From NCBI RefSeq assembly GCF_004102025.1, contig NZ_CP025228.1:682001-746000 (forward strand): a DNA stretch of 64,000 bases, in the 5' to 3' direction. The DNA is from Actinomyces qiguomingii. GTDB taxonomy: Bacteria; Actinomycetota; Actinomycetes; Actinomycetales; Actinomycetaceae. The notes beneath the pieces are model-generated. The model made no database searches. It had not been told where the DNA came from and saw only the letters and a program-made list of their open reading frames with translations. This document shows positions 9,332-18,311 of this stretch, piece after piece. A program made the position numbers and the translations under genes. Position 1 is the stretch's first letter, and each line of letters starts with the position of its first letter.

Positions 9332-9399
9332 TTGACGACGGCGTCCTGTAGGGCTAACCTGAGCCCGTCGCCAGCGAACGATGAAGCGAAAACGTTCGC
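9332..9399 (+). promoter_or_regulatory. Promoter and LacI-type operator of the aldouronate importer operon
   Basis: TTGACG (9332-9337) and TAACCT (9355-9360) have a 17-bp spacer. Downstream, GCGAAAACGTTCGC (9386-9399) is a dyad with GCGAA and TTCGC arms, placed where a bound repressor would block transcription. It resembles the dyad at 21753-21766. Confidence 0.65.
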
Positions 9400-9430
9400 A
9401 AGTCATCAAGTCACAAGGAGGTGATGTGTC

Positions 9431-10450
9431 GTGACGGAAGCGGTTGATGTGGTGTCCCGGCCGCTCGGCGCGCCGCGGGCGTCCGGGCGCCCGGCTCCTT
9501 CCGCGGTGGTGGACCCCGGCAGGCGAGGGCGCAGGGGCGGGAGACGATCCGGTGGGCGCAGGAGCAGTCGCCGGGGCGACTGGCAGCTGTACACCCTCGT
9601 GGTCGTCCCGGTGATCTGGTTCATTGTCTTCCGGTACGCTCCGATGGTCGGCAATGTCATTGCCTTTCGCAGGTTCGTGCCCGGCGGCTCCATGTACGGC
9701 GAGGAATGGGTTGGGCTGAAATACGTCGAGATGTTCATTGCGGATCCCACCTTCTGGAGGGTGTTCCGCAATACGGTGGTCATCGGTTTCTCCACGCTGC
9801 TGGTGTCCTTTCCGGCGCCCATCATCCTGGCCCTGCTGCTGAACGAGGTCCGCCGAATCTGGTTCAAGAAGATTGTTCAGACCGTCTCATATCTGCCGCA
9901 CTTCCTTTCGATGGTCATCATTGCCGGGATCATTATGGAAGTGGTCGCCGTGGACGGCCCGATCAACGCCCTGATCACCGCGTTGGGTGGCCAGGCGGTC
10001 AACTTCATTCAAACGGCCAGCGCCTTCGTGCCCATCTACGTCATCTCCGACGTGTGGCAGACCGTCGGCTGGGGGACGATCCTATACCTGGCGGCGTTGA
10101 CCGCCATTGACCAGACCCTGTATGAGGCCGCCCAGATCGACGGTGCCAACCGTTGGCAGCAGACCTGGCACATCACGCTGCCGGGCATCCGGCCCACCAT
10201 TGTCACCCTGCTGATCCTCAACGTCGGCTCCTTCCTGGCGGTGGGATTTGAGAAGATTCTGCTGATCTACAATCCGCTTACCTACGAGACCGGGGACGTG
10301 ATCTCCACCTACCTGTACCGCGTGGGTCTGCAGTCGTCAAACTTCAGTTATGCGGCAGCGATCGGCCTGTTCGAGTCGTTAATCGGGCTGATCATGGTGA
10401 TGGCCGCCAATCTTGCCTCCCGCAAGTTCGCCAAGACGAGTCTGTGGTGA
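9431..10450 (+). CDS. lplB: ABC sugar permease, LplB type
   Basis: This is an inner-membrane subunit of a CUT1-class oligosaccharide importer. It has 339 residues: a basic N-terminal stretch of about 45 residues, then about six membrane helices and the EAA loop (YEAAQIDGANRWQQTWHITLPG) that contacts the ATPase. The GTG start at 9431 is supported by AAGGAGG. With LplC, the large lipoprotein, the DUF624 protein and GH67 downstream, the set resembles the aldouronate-utilisation clusters described in Paenibacillus. No ATPase is encoded here, so a shared MsmK/MalK-type ATPase must be supplied elsewhere. Confidence 0.9.
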   Translation: MTEAVDVVSRPLGAPRASGRPAPSAVVDPGRRGRRGGRRSGGRRSSRRGDWQLYTLVVVPVIWFIVFRYAPMVGNVIAFRRFVPGGSMYGEEWVGLKYVEMFIADPTFWRVFRNTVVIGFSTLLVSFPAPIILALLLNEVRRIWFKKIVQTVSYLPHFLSMVIIAGIIMEVVAVDGPINALITALGGQAVNFIQTASAFVPIYVISDVWQTVGWGTILYLAALTAIDQTLYEAAQIDGANRWQQTWHITLPGIRPTIVTLLILNVGSFLAVGFEKILLIYNPLTYETGDVISTYLYRVGLQSSNFSYAAAIGLFESLIGLIMVMAANLASRKFAKTSLW

Positions 10451-10456
10451 TGAGCC

Positions 10457-11344
10457 ATGCCTGGGCAGAACGTCAAATACGACTCGCGTGGCTACCGTGC
10501 CTTCCGTCTACTAAACGCGGCTATCCTCCTGGGCGTCATCTTCGTGACCCTGTTCCCTTTCCTGAACGTGGTGGCCAAGTCCTTCTCCAGCGAGGCAGCC
10601 ATCTCGGCCGGCGAGGTGAATCTCATCCCCAAGGGCTTCAACGTCACCACCTACAAGGTGGTGCTGTCGGACCCGGCCTTCTGGACCGGCTACCGGAACA
10701 CCGTCGTGTACACGACGGTCGCCACCCTGATAGCGCTGGTCTTCACCACCGCATTCGCCTACGTGCTGTCCAAGAGGAGTCTGCGGGGGCGCAATGCACT
10801 TATCGGCTTCGCCGTGTTCACCATGTTCTTCAACGGAGGTCTGATCCCGAATTACATCCTGATCACCAACCTGGGCATGAAGAACACGATCTGGGCGGTT
10901 GTGCTGCCCAATGCGATCAACGTGTTCAACCTGCTGGTAATGAAGTCCTTCTTCGAGGGGCTGCCCCATGAACTGGAGGAGGCCGGTGAACTCGACGGTC
11001 TGGGCACCTACGGAATCCTCCTGCGCATCGTGCTACCGCTGTCCAAGGCGATCCTCGCCACCATGTTCCTGTTCTACGCCGTCGCCAACTGGAACGCCTG
11101 GTTCGGGGCCTTCCTGTACTTCGACGACAAGGACCTGTTCCCGGTGACCATCTACCTGCGCAACATGCTGGCAGGAGTGACCACTTCCGATTCCCTGGGG
11201 GGAGGGACCGCCGATCAGACCCAGATCTCATCCAACCTCAGATCGGTGACCATGGTGCTCACCTCACTACCGATCCTGTGCGTCTACCCCTTCGTGCAGA
11301 AATATTTCGTCACCGGAGTCACCCTCGGTTCCGTGAAGGGCTGA
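10457..11344 (+). CDS. lplC: ABC sugar permease, LplC/YtcP type
   Basis: This is the second membrane subunit of the importer, 295 residues with about six transmembrane segments and an EAA loop (EEAGELDGLGTYGILLRIVLP). The ATG at 10457 begins 6 bp after the lplB stop, with only a weak ribosome site, suggesting coupling to lplB. The C-terminus FVTGVTLGSVKG is typical of LplC-like permeases. It works with LplB and the lipoprotein at 11482-13143. Confidence 0.9.
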   Translation: MPGQNVKYDSRGYRAFRLLNAAILLGVIFVTLFPFLNVVAKSFSSEAAISAGEVNLIPKGFNVTTYKVVLSDPAFWTGYRNTVVYTTVATLIALVFTTAFAYVLSKRSLRGRNALIGFAVFTMFFNGGLIPNYILITNLGMKNTIWAVVLPNAINVFNLLVMKSFFEGLPHELEEAGELDGLGTYGILLRIVLPLSKAILATMFLFYAVANWNAWFGAFLYFDDKDLFPVTIYLRNMLAGVTTSDSLGGGTADQTQISSNLRSVTMVLTSLPILCVYPFVQKYFVTGVTLGSVKG

Positions 11345-11481
11345 AGCCACCGCCGGGACGCCGTCCGGCAGCCCGGCGCATCCAGGCGACGACGTCCGTC
11401 CCTGAAACCCGCCATCCGCCACTATTCCAAATCCACCCGACCGGCCGATCGCGGCCGAAACCACAAGAAAGGCACTCGACG

Positions 11482-13143
11482 ATGAGCCCCAATCTCCTCT
11501 CCCACCCCATTACCCGCCGTCGGGCCGGCGCCCTGCTGCTTGGCACCGCTGCCGCTGCACTGGCCGCCTGCGGCAGCGGATCGGATTCCGTTGGGCCGGC
11601 CGAGGGAGTGAGCAACACGGCGGCCGCCATGGAGGACTTCGCCGCCGACACCAGCTTCAAGGCCAGTGAGCCCCTCACCTTCAGCTGCCTGTTCTCCGAC
11701 CATCCCAACTACCCGTACAAGGCCGATTGGATGCTGCTGGAGGAGATCACCAAGCGCACCAATGTCACGCTGGACCTGACGATCGTGCCGATGTCCGACT
11801 ATGAGCAGAAGCGCTCCCTGCTGATCTCCTCCGGCGACGCCCCGCTCATTCTGCCCAAGACCTACCCCGGTCAGGAGTCTGCCTTCGTCTCCTCCGGGGC
11901 GGTCCTGGCGGTGTCGGACTACTTCGACCTCATGCCTAATTTCCGCAAGAAGGTCGAGCAGTGGCAGCTGGATGAGGAACTCGACACCCTGCGGCAGGCC
12001 GACGGCTCCATCTATGTCCTGCCCGGTCTGCATGAGGAGATCTGGCCCGACTACACCTTCGAGATCCGTAAGGACCTGCTCGACGAGCAGGGACTGGAAC
12101 TGCCCACCACGTGGGAGGAGCTGCAAGAAGTCATCTCCAAGATCCAGGAGCGACACCCGGACATGAAGGGCATCTCCGACCGCTTCGAGGGGCTGAGCAT
12201 GCTCAATCTCGCGGCGGTCTCCTACGGCACCCAGTCCGGCGGCTCCTGGGGGATGACCACCATGGCCGAATGGGATGAGGAGACGGAGTCATTCATCTTC
12301 TGCGGCACATCCGACAACTACCGAGACATGGTCACCATGCTGCGCGGCATGGTCGACGCCGGGGTGCTCGACCCGGACTCCTTCACCCAGGACGAGGACA
12401 CGGCCGTCAACACCTTCACCACGGGAAAGTCCATCGCCATCGGCACGAATTCCCAGTATGACGTCACCTATGACACGACCATGAGGGAGACTCTCGGTGA
12501 GGGCAACTACGAGGTCGTCAAGATCCTCCAGCCGGCCGGACCGGCCGGCGCCCTGATCGGCGGCACCCGGCTGGAGAACGGCATCATGATCTCCTCCAAG
12601 GCCGCCGACGATCCGAACTTCGTGGCCATGATGCAGTTCATCGACTGGCTGTGGTATTCCGATGAGGGCGAGGAATTCGCCAAGTGGGGCGTGGAGGGCA
12701 CCACCTACAACAAGGACGCCGACGGCAACCGCACACTGGTCGACGACATCAACTACAACGGTCTGAACCCGGCCGGAGACAAGGACCTGCGCATCGAGTA
12801 CGGATTTTCCGGGGGCGTATTCGCATACGGCGGCACCACCGAACTGCTGCACTCGATGATGCTGGACAAGGAATTGTCCTGGCAGGAGGAGATGGCCGCC
12901 ACCCACACGCAGAGGCCGATCGACCCGCCAGCGCCCTTGGATGAGACCCAGCGCGAGCAGGCGACTCTGCTGCTGACTCCGTTGCAGGACTACGTCATGC
13001 AGGAGACGCTGAAGTTCATCACCGGCAAGCGCGAGCTGTCGGATTGGGACGCTTATGTCACCGAATGCGAGGCCAAGGGCGTGTCCTCCTACATGGAGAT
13101 CGTCAACGCGGCCCGCGCGACCTACGTGGAGAACAATGGCTGA
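11482..13143 (+). CDS. Extracellular solute-binding lipoprotein, LplA/LipO type
   Basis: This is the substrate-binding protein of the preceding permeases. The signal peptide carries a twin-arginine-like run (TRRRAG), a hydrophobic stretch and a lipobox LAAC, so the mature 553-residue precursor is lipid-anchored outside the membrane. The large size matches LplA-type binding proteins for big oligosaccharides. The ATG at 11482 is preceded by AAGAAAGG; the open frame extends further upstream without a signal peptide. In the 137-bp gap before it, CGGCCG-ATCG-CGGCCG at 11442-11457 can form a short stem-loop that might tune expression relative to the permeases. Aldotetraouronate as ligand is inferred from GH67 in the operon. 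Confidence 0.88.
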   Translation: MSPNLLSHPITRRRAGALLLGTAAAALAACGSGSDSVGPAEGVSNTAAAMEDFAADTSFKASEPLTFSCLFSDHPNYPYKADWMLLEEITKRTNVTLDLTIVPMSDYEQKRSLLISSGDAPLILPKTYPGQESAFVSSGAVLAVSDYFDLMPNFRKKVEQWQLDEELDTLRQADGSIYVLPGLHEEIWPDYTFEIRKDLLDEQGLELPTTWEELQEVISKIQERHPDMKGISDRFEGLSMLNLAAVSYGTQSGGSWGMTTMAEWDEETESFIFCGTSDNYRDMVTMLRGMVDAGVLDPDSFTQDEDTAVNTFTTGKSIAIGTNSQYDVTYDTTMRETLGEGNYEVVKILQPAGPAGALIGGTRLENGIMISSKAADDPNFVAMMQFIDWLWYSDEGEEFAKWGVEGTTYNKDADGNRTLVDDINYNGLNPAGDKDLRIEYGFSGGVFAYGGTTELLHSMMLDKELSWQEEMAATHTQRPIDPPAPLDETQREQATLLLTPLQDYVMQETLKFITGKRELSDWDAYVTECEAKGVSSYMEIVNAARATYVENNG

Positions 13144-13927
13144 CCGAACCGCTGCTGCGGGCGCCTGCCCTCCGCACGCCCGTGTCCGCCCGACGGCGCC
13201 AGCAGCCGCGGACGGGCATGGTGCGCCGCCCGCGCCGGACCCCCTCACTGACTCGCCGCTGGCACGCTTCAGCGCGGTCGTATACCAGGCCGCCGCACTA
13301 TTCGTAGGCGCCCTACCGTTGATTGTCCCCGGGGCGGCCGCCATGGCCATTCTCGACGGCGCCAGCGCCTGGTCATTACTGACGATGGCGCTGACCTGGA
13401 CGATTGCACTTACCGCACTGCCCGCGGTCGTCTATGCCGTGACGCGCCCGGGATGGACCTATGATCCCTCGGCGCGTCGACGCATCGCCGCCTTGTGGCG
13501 CGGATGGGGCGGATCCCTGCGTCAGTTCGGTCCCATGGCTGGGCTGGCGGTGGTGCTGGTGCTGGGGCTGATGGGATCGGCCTCCGGGATCACCGGCGGG
13601 ATGCGTGGGCTCCTGCTGGTCTTCCTTGCCGCCCTGGGGCTGGGTTTGGGGCGCGTAGGCGCCATTGCAGGTCTGTTCGACTTCAGGACCGCCGATCTGC
13701 TGGTGCTCACGGTGGTCATGACCGTGCGTGACGCCGCCGGCACTCTTCTGCTGGCTGGCATTGGCGCGACGGGGCTGGCGATCGCGCTTAACGCCCCGGT
13801 CGCCCTGATGCTCGCCTGGGTGCCGTTATGCGCCCTGGTGGCGCCGGCCACGCGTGGGCAGCGGCGCATACTCATCGAGCAATTCACTCATCCGGCCGAG
13901 CCGACGGGCCTACACCAGGAGGCATGA
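13136..13927 (+). CDS. DUF624/YesL-like membrane protein
   Basis: A 263-residue integral membrane protein with an Ala/Pro-rich cytoplasmic N-terminus and about five hydrophobic segments. Size, topology and position right after a LplABC importer match the YesL (DUF624) family, which has no established biochemical function but accompanies oligosaccharide ABC systems. The ATG at 13136 overlaps the preceding lipoprotein gene by 8 bp, and its stop directly precedes the GH42 start, so all are co-translated. I see no catalytic motif. Confidence 0.7.
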   Translation: MADRTAAAGACPPHARVRPTAPAAADGHGAPPAPDPLTDSPLARFSAVVYQAAALFVGALPLIVPGAAAMAILDGASAWSLLTMALTWTIALTALPAVVYAVTRPGWTYDPSARRRIAALWRGWGGSLRQFGPMAGLAVVLVLGLMGSASGITGGMRGLLLVFLAALGLGLGRVGAIAGLFDFRTADLLVLTVVMTVRDAAGTLLLAGIGATGLAIALNAPVALMLAWVPLCALVAPATRGQRRILIEQFTHPAEPTGLHQEA

Positions 13928-15919
13928 ATGCGTTACCCCGGCCATATCCTTCACGGCGGTGACTACAACCCCGAGCAGTGGGATGACGCGACCGTAGATG
14001 CCGATCTGGCGGCGCTGGCCGCGGCCGACATCAACACGCTGACCCTCAACGTCTTCGGCTGGGCCTGCCTTCAACCCGGCCCCGACCGCTTCGAATGGGA
14101 CCGGCTGGATGCGCTTATGGACCGTGTTCATGCGCGCGGATTCGGCGTCATCCTGGCCACCCCGACGGCGGCTGTGCCCCCGTGGCTGGCGACGGCGGAG
14201 CCGAGCGTTATGCGCGTGGACTTCGAGGGACGCCGACACGGCTACGGGCAGCGGCACCACTTCTGCCCCACCTCCGCGGTGTTCCGCGCACTTTCCGGGA
14301 ATATCGCCGAGGCATTGGCGCAGCGCTATCACACGCATCCGGCATTGCTTGCCTGGCATATTGGCAATGAGTACGGCGGCGCCTGCTACTGCGAGCACTG
14401 CACGGCCGGGTTTCGCAGCTGGCTGTTGTCCACGCACGGCGGGCTGGCTGCGCTCAACCGGGACTGGTGCACGCAGATCTGGTCTCATCGCTTCACCGAC
14501 GTAGACCAGATCCCCGCCCCCAACGCGCTCACAGAGCACTGGGGCGGCCCCTACCGCAGCGGCTTCCCGGTTATCACCCTGGAGTACAAGCGGTATATGA
14601 CCGAGCAATTCGCCGCCTGCCTGGAGGGCGAGGTCCACCGGGTGCGGCGCCGGGACACCACCCACCCGGTGACCACGAATCTCATGGGCGCCTATGAGCA
14701 CCTGGACTACTTCCGCTTCGCCCGGGAACTCGACGTCATCTCCTGGGACAACTATCCGCGCACCGCCCGCGCCTGGCCGGAAATGGCCTTCAATCATTCG
14801 CTCATGCGCGCCGTGGGCCGCGGCAGGCCGCTGTGGCTGATGGAGCAGGCGCCCGTGGCCACCACCTGCCGCGACGTCAACCCCACCCGGTCTCCGGGGG
14901 TGCTGCGCCGCTGGAGCCTGCAGGCCCTGGCGCAGGGGTGCGACACGGTGCTCCACTTTCAGATGCGCGCCGCCCCGGCGGGTTCGGAGATGTGGTTCGG
15001 CGGTGTCCTGGACCATCGCGGCCGCACCGATACTCGTACGTATCGTGAGGTCGCCGCACTCGGGCGGGAGCTGACTCACCTGGAAGGGCTGGTGGGCAGC
15101 CGCGTCCAGGCGCGTGCCGCCGTCCTCATGGACTGGGATTCCTGGTGGTACGCCCGCGTGGTAGACGGCTTCTCCGACCACTGGGACCTGGTCGAGCAGG
15201 CCCGCGGCTGGCATGAGGTACTGGCCCGTCACCTGGGTGGGGTGGACGTAACCGACGGAAGGGACGACCTGTCCCGGTATGAGGTGATCGTCGCCCCCGG
15301 CCTGTACCTGGCTCACGACGACGTCGTCGAAACCATACGCCGATACGTGTCCGCGGGCGGCACGCTTGTGGCCGGGCCCATGTCTTTCGCCACCGGCCCC
15401 ACCGGCCGTGTCCTGATCGATACGCGCGTGGACGAGCTGCTCGGCTGCCAGATCGAGGAGCGCGATGCCCGCCGGCCCGATGACGGCATTGAGCTGATCC
15501 TCCCCGACGGCACCGCCGACACCGCCCATCATCTCTTTGAGATTCTGCGTCCCACCGGCGGGCGGGTGACCGGCACCTGGGCGGCCGGATGGTTCGCGGG
15601 ACGGCCCGCCATCGTCCGCAACGACTTCGGCGCCGGCACCGTCGTCCGCCTCGGTGCCCTCCTCAGCCGGGCCGGGCGTGGGCGCCTGGTGGCCTCGCTG
15701 ACCGCCCCCGCCGCCGGCCACCCACTGGCGGGCGAGCTGGAACACACCGTCCGCGTCGGTGCCCACGGCACCTTCGACATCCTGATCAACCACGACCAGA
15801 TCCCGCTGCCCTGGACTCCGGTTGTGGACGCGGTGGACCTGCTCACCGGGTCCCCCGCGCGCGCGGGAACGCCAATGACCATCCCGCCCGGAGAGGTGAG
15901 CGTGCTACGGCGCCTATGA
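13928..15919 (+). CDS. GH42 beta-galactosidase-family glycoside hydrolase
   Basis: A cytoplasmic retaining glycosidase of 663 residues. The family start HGGDYNPEQW is present. The acid/base glutamate is E148 in HIGNEYGG and the nucleophile E306 in WLMEQAP. The zinc-binding CYCEHC cluster just after E148 is typical of GH42. A beta-galactosidase trimerisation-like domain follows (about 390-590). AGGAGG precedes the ATG. GH42 enzymes act on beta-galactosides or alpha-L-arabinopyranosides; in a xylan operon it may trim side-chain residues, but that is inference. Confidence 0.9.
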   Translation: MRYPGHILHGGDYNPEQWDDATVDADLAALAAADINTLTLNVFGWACLQPGPDRFEWDRLDALMDRVHARGFGVILATPTAAVPPWLATAEPSVMRVDFEGRRHGYGQRHHFCPTSAVFRALSGNIAEALAQRYHTHPALLAWHIGNEYGGACYCEHCTAGFRSWLLSTHGGLAALNRDWCTQIWSHRFTDVDQIPAPNALTEHWGGPYRSGFPVITLEYKRYMTEQFAACLEGEVHRVRRRDTTHPVTTNLMGAYEHLDYFRFARELDVISWDNYPRTARAWPEMAFNHSLMRAVGRGRPLWLMEQAPVATTCRDVNPTRSPGVLRRWSLQALAQGCDTVLHFQMRAAPAGSEMWFGGVLDHRGRTDTRTYREVAALGRELTHLEGLVGSRVQARAAVLMDWDSWWYARVVDGFSDHWDLVEQARGWHEVLARHLGGVDVTDGRDDLSRYEVIVAPGLYLAHDDVVETIRRYVSAGGTLVAGPMSFATGPTGRVLIDTRVDELLGCQIEERDARRPDDGIELILPDGTADTAHHLFEILRPTGGRVTGTWAAGWFAGRPAIVRNDFGAGTVVRLGALLSRAGRGRLVASLTAPAAGHPLAGELEHTVRVGAHGTFDILINHDQIPLPWTPVVDAVDLLTGSPARAGTPMTIPPGEVSVLRRL

Positions 15920-15974
15920 CCGCTCGCAGGCCGCGGGTCCCGCTGTTGCCCAGAATGAAACCAGGAGGCCGCCC

Positions 15975-18023
15975 ATGCCCGCCACCGCCCCTTTCGCCAC
16001 GAGCTCGCCCATGTGGCTCGAGCCCGGCACCAAGCCGTGGCTGGCCGCATATGCGCCCCGGATCCTGGGGGAGGAGGAGCTGGTGGCCCAGGCCGCTGAC
16101 GACTGGTGCCGACTGGCGTCCGCCGCGCCGGCGGCCCCACAGTTGGGGGCGATTGCTCGACACACGCTGAACATCACCACCCGCGCACACGCCGATCAGC
16201 TGCCCTCATCCCTGGCCGAGTCTGCGAGGCGGGCCCTGGCGGAACAGGCGCCGGGCCCCGAGGGCTACAGCGTCGTCAGGGATCAGGCGGGTGACCTGGC
16301 CGTGGTCGGCGCGGACGGGGCGGGCGCCCTGTACGGCACCCTGCGGCTGCTCATCGGCGGACCCGCAGCAATCCTGGCGGGCGGCGACGCCGCCACCGGC
16401 ACCCCGGATCTGTCCCTGCGCATGCTCGACCACTGGGACAACCTTGTGCCCCACCCCATCATGGGGACGGTGGAGCGCGGCTACGCCGGCGACTCGGTGT
16501 TCTTCGAGGACGGCGGCCTGGCTCCCGACACGGACCGCATCGACGACTATGCGTTGGTGCTGGCCTCACTCGGCATCAATGCCGTGTGCCTGAACAACGT
16601 CAACGTTCACGCCACCGAGGCCACCCTGCTGACTGATCGGCTGGGGCTAGTGCAGGCCATTGCTGACATCCTGCGGCGCCGCCATATCACCACCTTCATC
16701 GCCGTTGACTATGCCGCCCCCATGACCCTGGGGGACCTGGGCACCTGCGATCCGCTCGATGCGCGCGTGCGGCAGTGGTGGCGGAAGACGACCAATCACG
16801 TGTATGCCACCGTGCCCGACCTGGGCGGCTACGTGGTCAAGGCCGACTCCGAGGGGCGCCCCGGGCCCTTTGACTACGGACGCGATCACGCCGACGGAGC
16901 CAACCTGTTGGCCGATGCGCTGGCACCGCACGGCGGGGTGGTCATGTGGCGGTGCTTCGTATATGACCACCACCAGGACTGGCGCGACCGCAGCCTGGAC
17001 CGGGCCCGCGCCGCGTACGACCATTTCATGCCCCTGGACGGGCGCTTCGCCGGCAACGTCCTGCTGCAGATCAAGCACGGGCCCCTGGACTTCCAGGTGC
17101 GCGAACCGATCTCGCCGCTCCTGCTCGGCCTGCGCCACACCCGGGCGGCCCTGGAGCTGCAGATCGCCCAGGAGTACACCGGGCATGCCTGGGACACCTA
17201 CTTCCTGCCGACCGCTTGGCGGGAGGTGCTGGACCTGGACGTCGCCGGCGACGGCGGCATGGACCTGGGGCAGGACCTGAAGGCGCGCACGGACTCGGCG
17301 GTTGTCGCCGTCGCCGGGGTGGGGCGGGATTGGAACTGGACCGGCAACACCTTCTCCCAGGCCAACCTCTACGGCTACGGCCGGCTCGCCTGGGACCTGC
17401 ACACCGGCGCCGAGCGTATAGCCCGCGAGTGGGCCGCCGCCTCCTTCACCGGAGATGAGGCCCTGCACGCGGCGCTGGTGCGCATCCTGCTCACCTCCCG
17501 GGAGGCGTATGAGAACTACACCGCTCCGCTCGGCGTCGGCTTCATGGTCACCCCGGGCGGCCATTACGGTCCCAATATCGACGGATACGAGTACTCCCCG
17601 TGGGGCACCTACCACTTCGCCGATCGGGACGGTGTGGGCGTGGACCGTACGCCGTCGGGCTCCGGTTACACCGAGCAGTATCCACCGGCGCTCGCGGCCC
17701 GCTACCGGTCGCTGGAGGAGTGCCCGGAGAGGCTGCTGCTCTTCTTCCACCATCTGCGCTATGACCAGGTGCTGCCCGGCTCCGGGGTTACGTTGATACA
17801 GCGGATCTACGACACCCATTTCGAAGGTGTGGCGCAGGTGCGTGCCATGCGGCGCGACTGGGAGGCGGTGCGGGAACAAGTGCCCGAGCCCATCCGCACC
17901 GACATCGACCGACGCTGGCGGGCCCAGGAGCGCAACGCCGTCGAGTGGCGAGACCAGGTGTGCACCTACTTCCTGCGTCACTCGGGCATCCCGGATGCCG
18001 CCGGGCGCATGATCTACCCGTGA
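15975..18023 (+). CDS. aguA: Alpha-glucuronidase (GH67)
   Basis: It removes (4-O-methyl-)glucuronic acid from the non-reducing end of imported aldouronates. The 682 residues include GH67 hallmarks: SLRMLDHWDNL near residue 150, VERGYAGDSVFF, NYTAPLGVGFMVTPGGHYGP and the HFADRDGVGVDRT block. No signal peptide is seen, so it is cytoplasmic, consistent with prior import. A clear AGGAGG lies before the ATG. It ends the importer operon, and the released glucuronate can be handled by the uxuA-kdgK-eda set at the start of the window. Confidence 0.95.
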   Translation: MPATAPFATSSPMWLEPGTKPWLAAYAPRILGEEELVAQAADDWCRLASAAPAAPQLGAIARHTLNITTRAHADQLPSSLAESARRALAEQAPGPEGYSVVRDQAGDLAVVGADGAGALYGTLRLLIGGPAAILAGGDAATGTPDLSLRMLDHWDNLVPHPIMGTVERGYAGDSVFFEDGGLAPDTDRIDDYALVLASLGINAVCLNNVNVHATEATLLTDRLGLVQAIADILRRRHITTFIAVDYAAPMTLGDLGTCDPLDARVRQWWRKTTNHVYATVPDLGGYVVKADSEGRPGPFDYGRDHADGANLLADALAPHGGVVMWRCFVYDHHQDWRDRSLDRARAAYDHFMPLDGRFAGNVLLQIKHGPLDFQVREPISPLLLGLRHTRAALELQIAQEYTGHAWDTYFLPTAWREVLDLDVAGDGGMDLGQDLKARTDSAVVAVAGVGRDWNWTGNTFSQANLYGYGRLAWDLHTGAERIAREWAAASFTGDEALHAALVRILLTSREAYENYTAPLGVGFMVTPGGHYGPNIDGYEYSPWGTYHFADRDGVGVDRTPSGSGYTEQYPPALAARYRSLEECPERLLLFFHHLRYDQVLPGSGVTLIQRIYDTHFEGVAQVRAMRRDWEAVREQVPEPIRTDIDRRWRAQERNAVEWRDQVCTYFLRHSGIPDAAGRMIYP

Positions 18024-18108
18024 CTAGGCCTGTAACGGGTTGTCGCCCCGGGGCCGATGGTTCTCGAGAGCGTCTGCCCGGAGCACGTGTGAGAGGGGCC
18101 GGTCGTAT

Positions 18109-18155
18109 CGAAACAGGGCGAAACAGTTGAGAGCTGATTTCGGATTGTGTAGCGT
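18109..18155 (+). promoter_or_regulatory. Possible xylanase promoter with paired CGAAACAG boxes
   Basis: CGAAACAG occurs at 18109 and again at 18119, exactly 10 bp apart. TTGAGA (18127-18132) and TAGCGT (18150-18155) follow with a 17-bp spacer. The rest of the 288-bp gap before the xylanase shows nothing else that I can name. Confidence 0.4.
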
Positions 18156-18311
18156 ATTGGGTGCTGGCCAATGTCGGCCGGCACCTTCCCCATACGCTTC
18201 TTCAACTGATTGCATCCGACCCGTCCTGATGCGTGGGTCCATGCCGGCACGTACTGCCGCATGCTGATTCCTGCCGCGTCATGATGTGTGGCCGGCTAAG
18301 GAGACAACAGC

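Noticed and set aside
8697..9335. Several short open frames in the 8692-9217 element
   Set aside because: They are Arg/Pro-rich, overlap on both strands and follow the repeated ACGAACCGTC motif; none has a ribosome site or a family resemblance.
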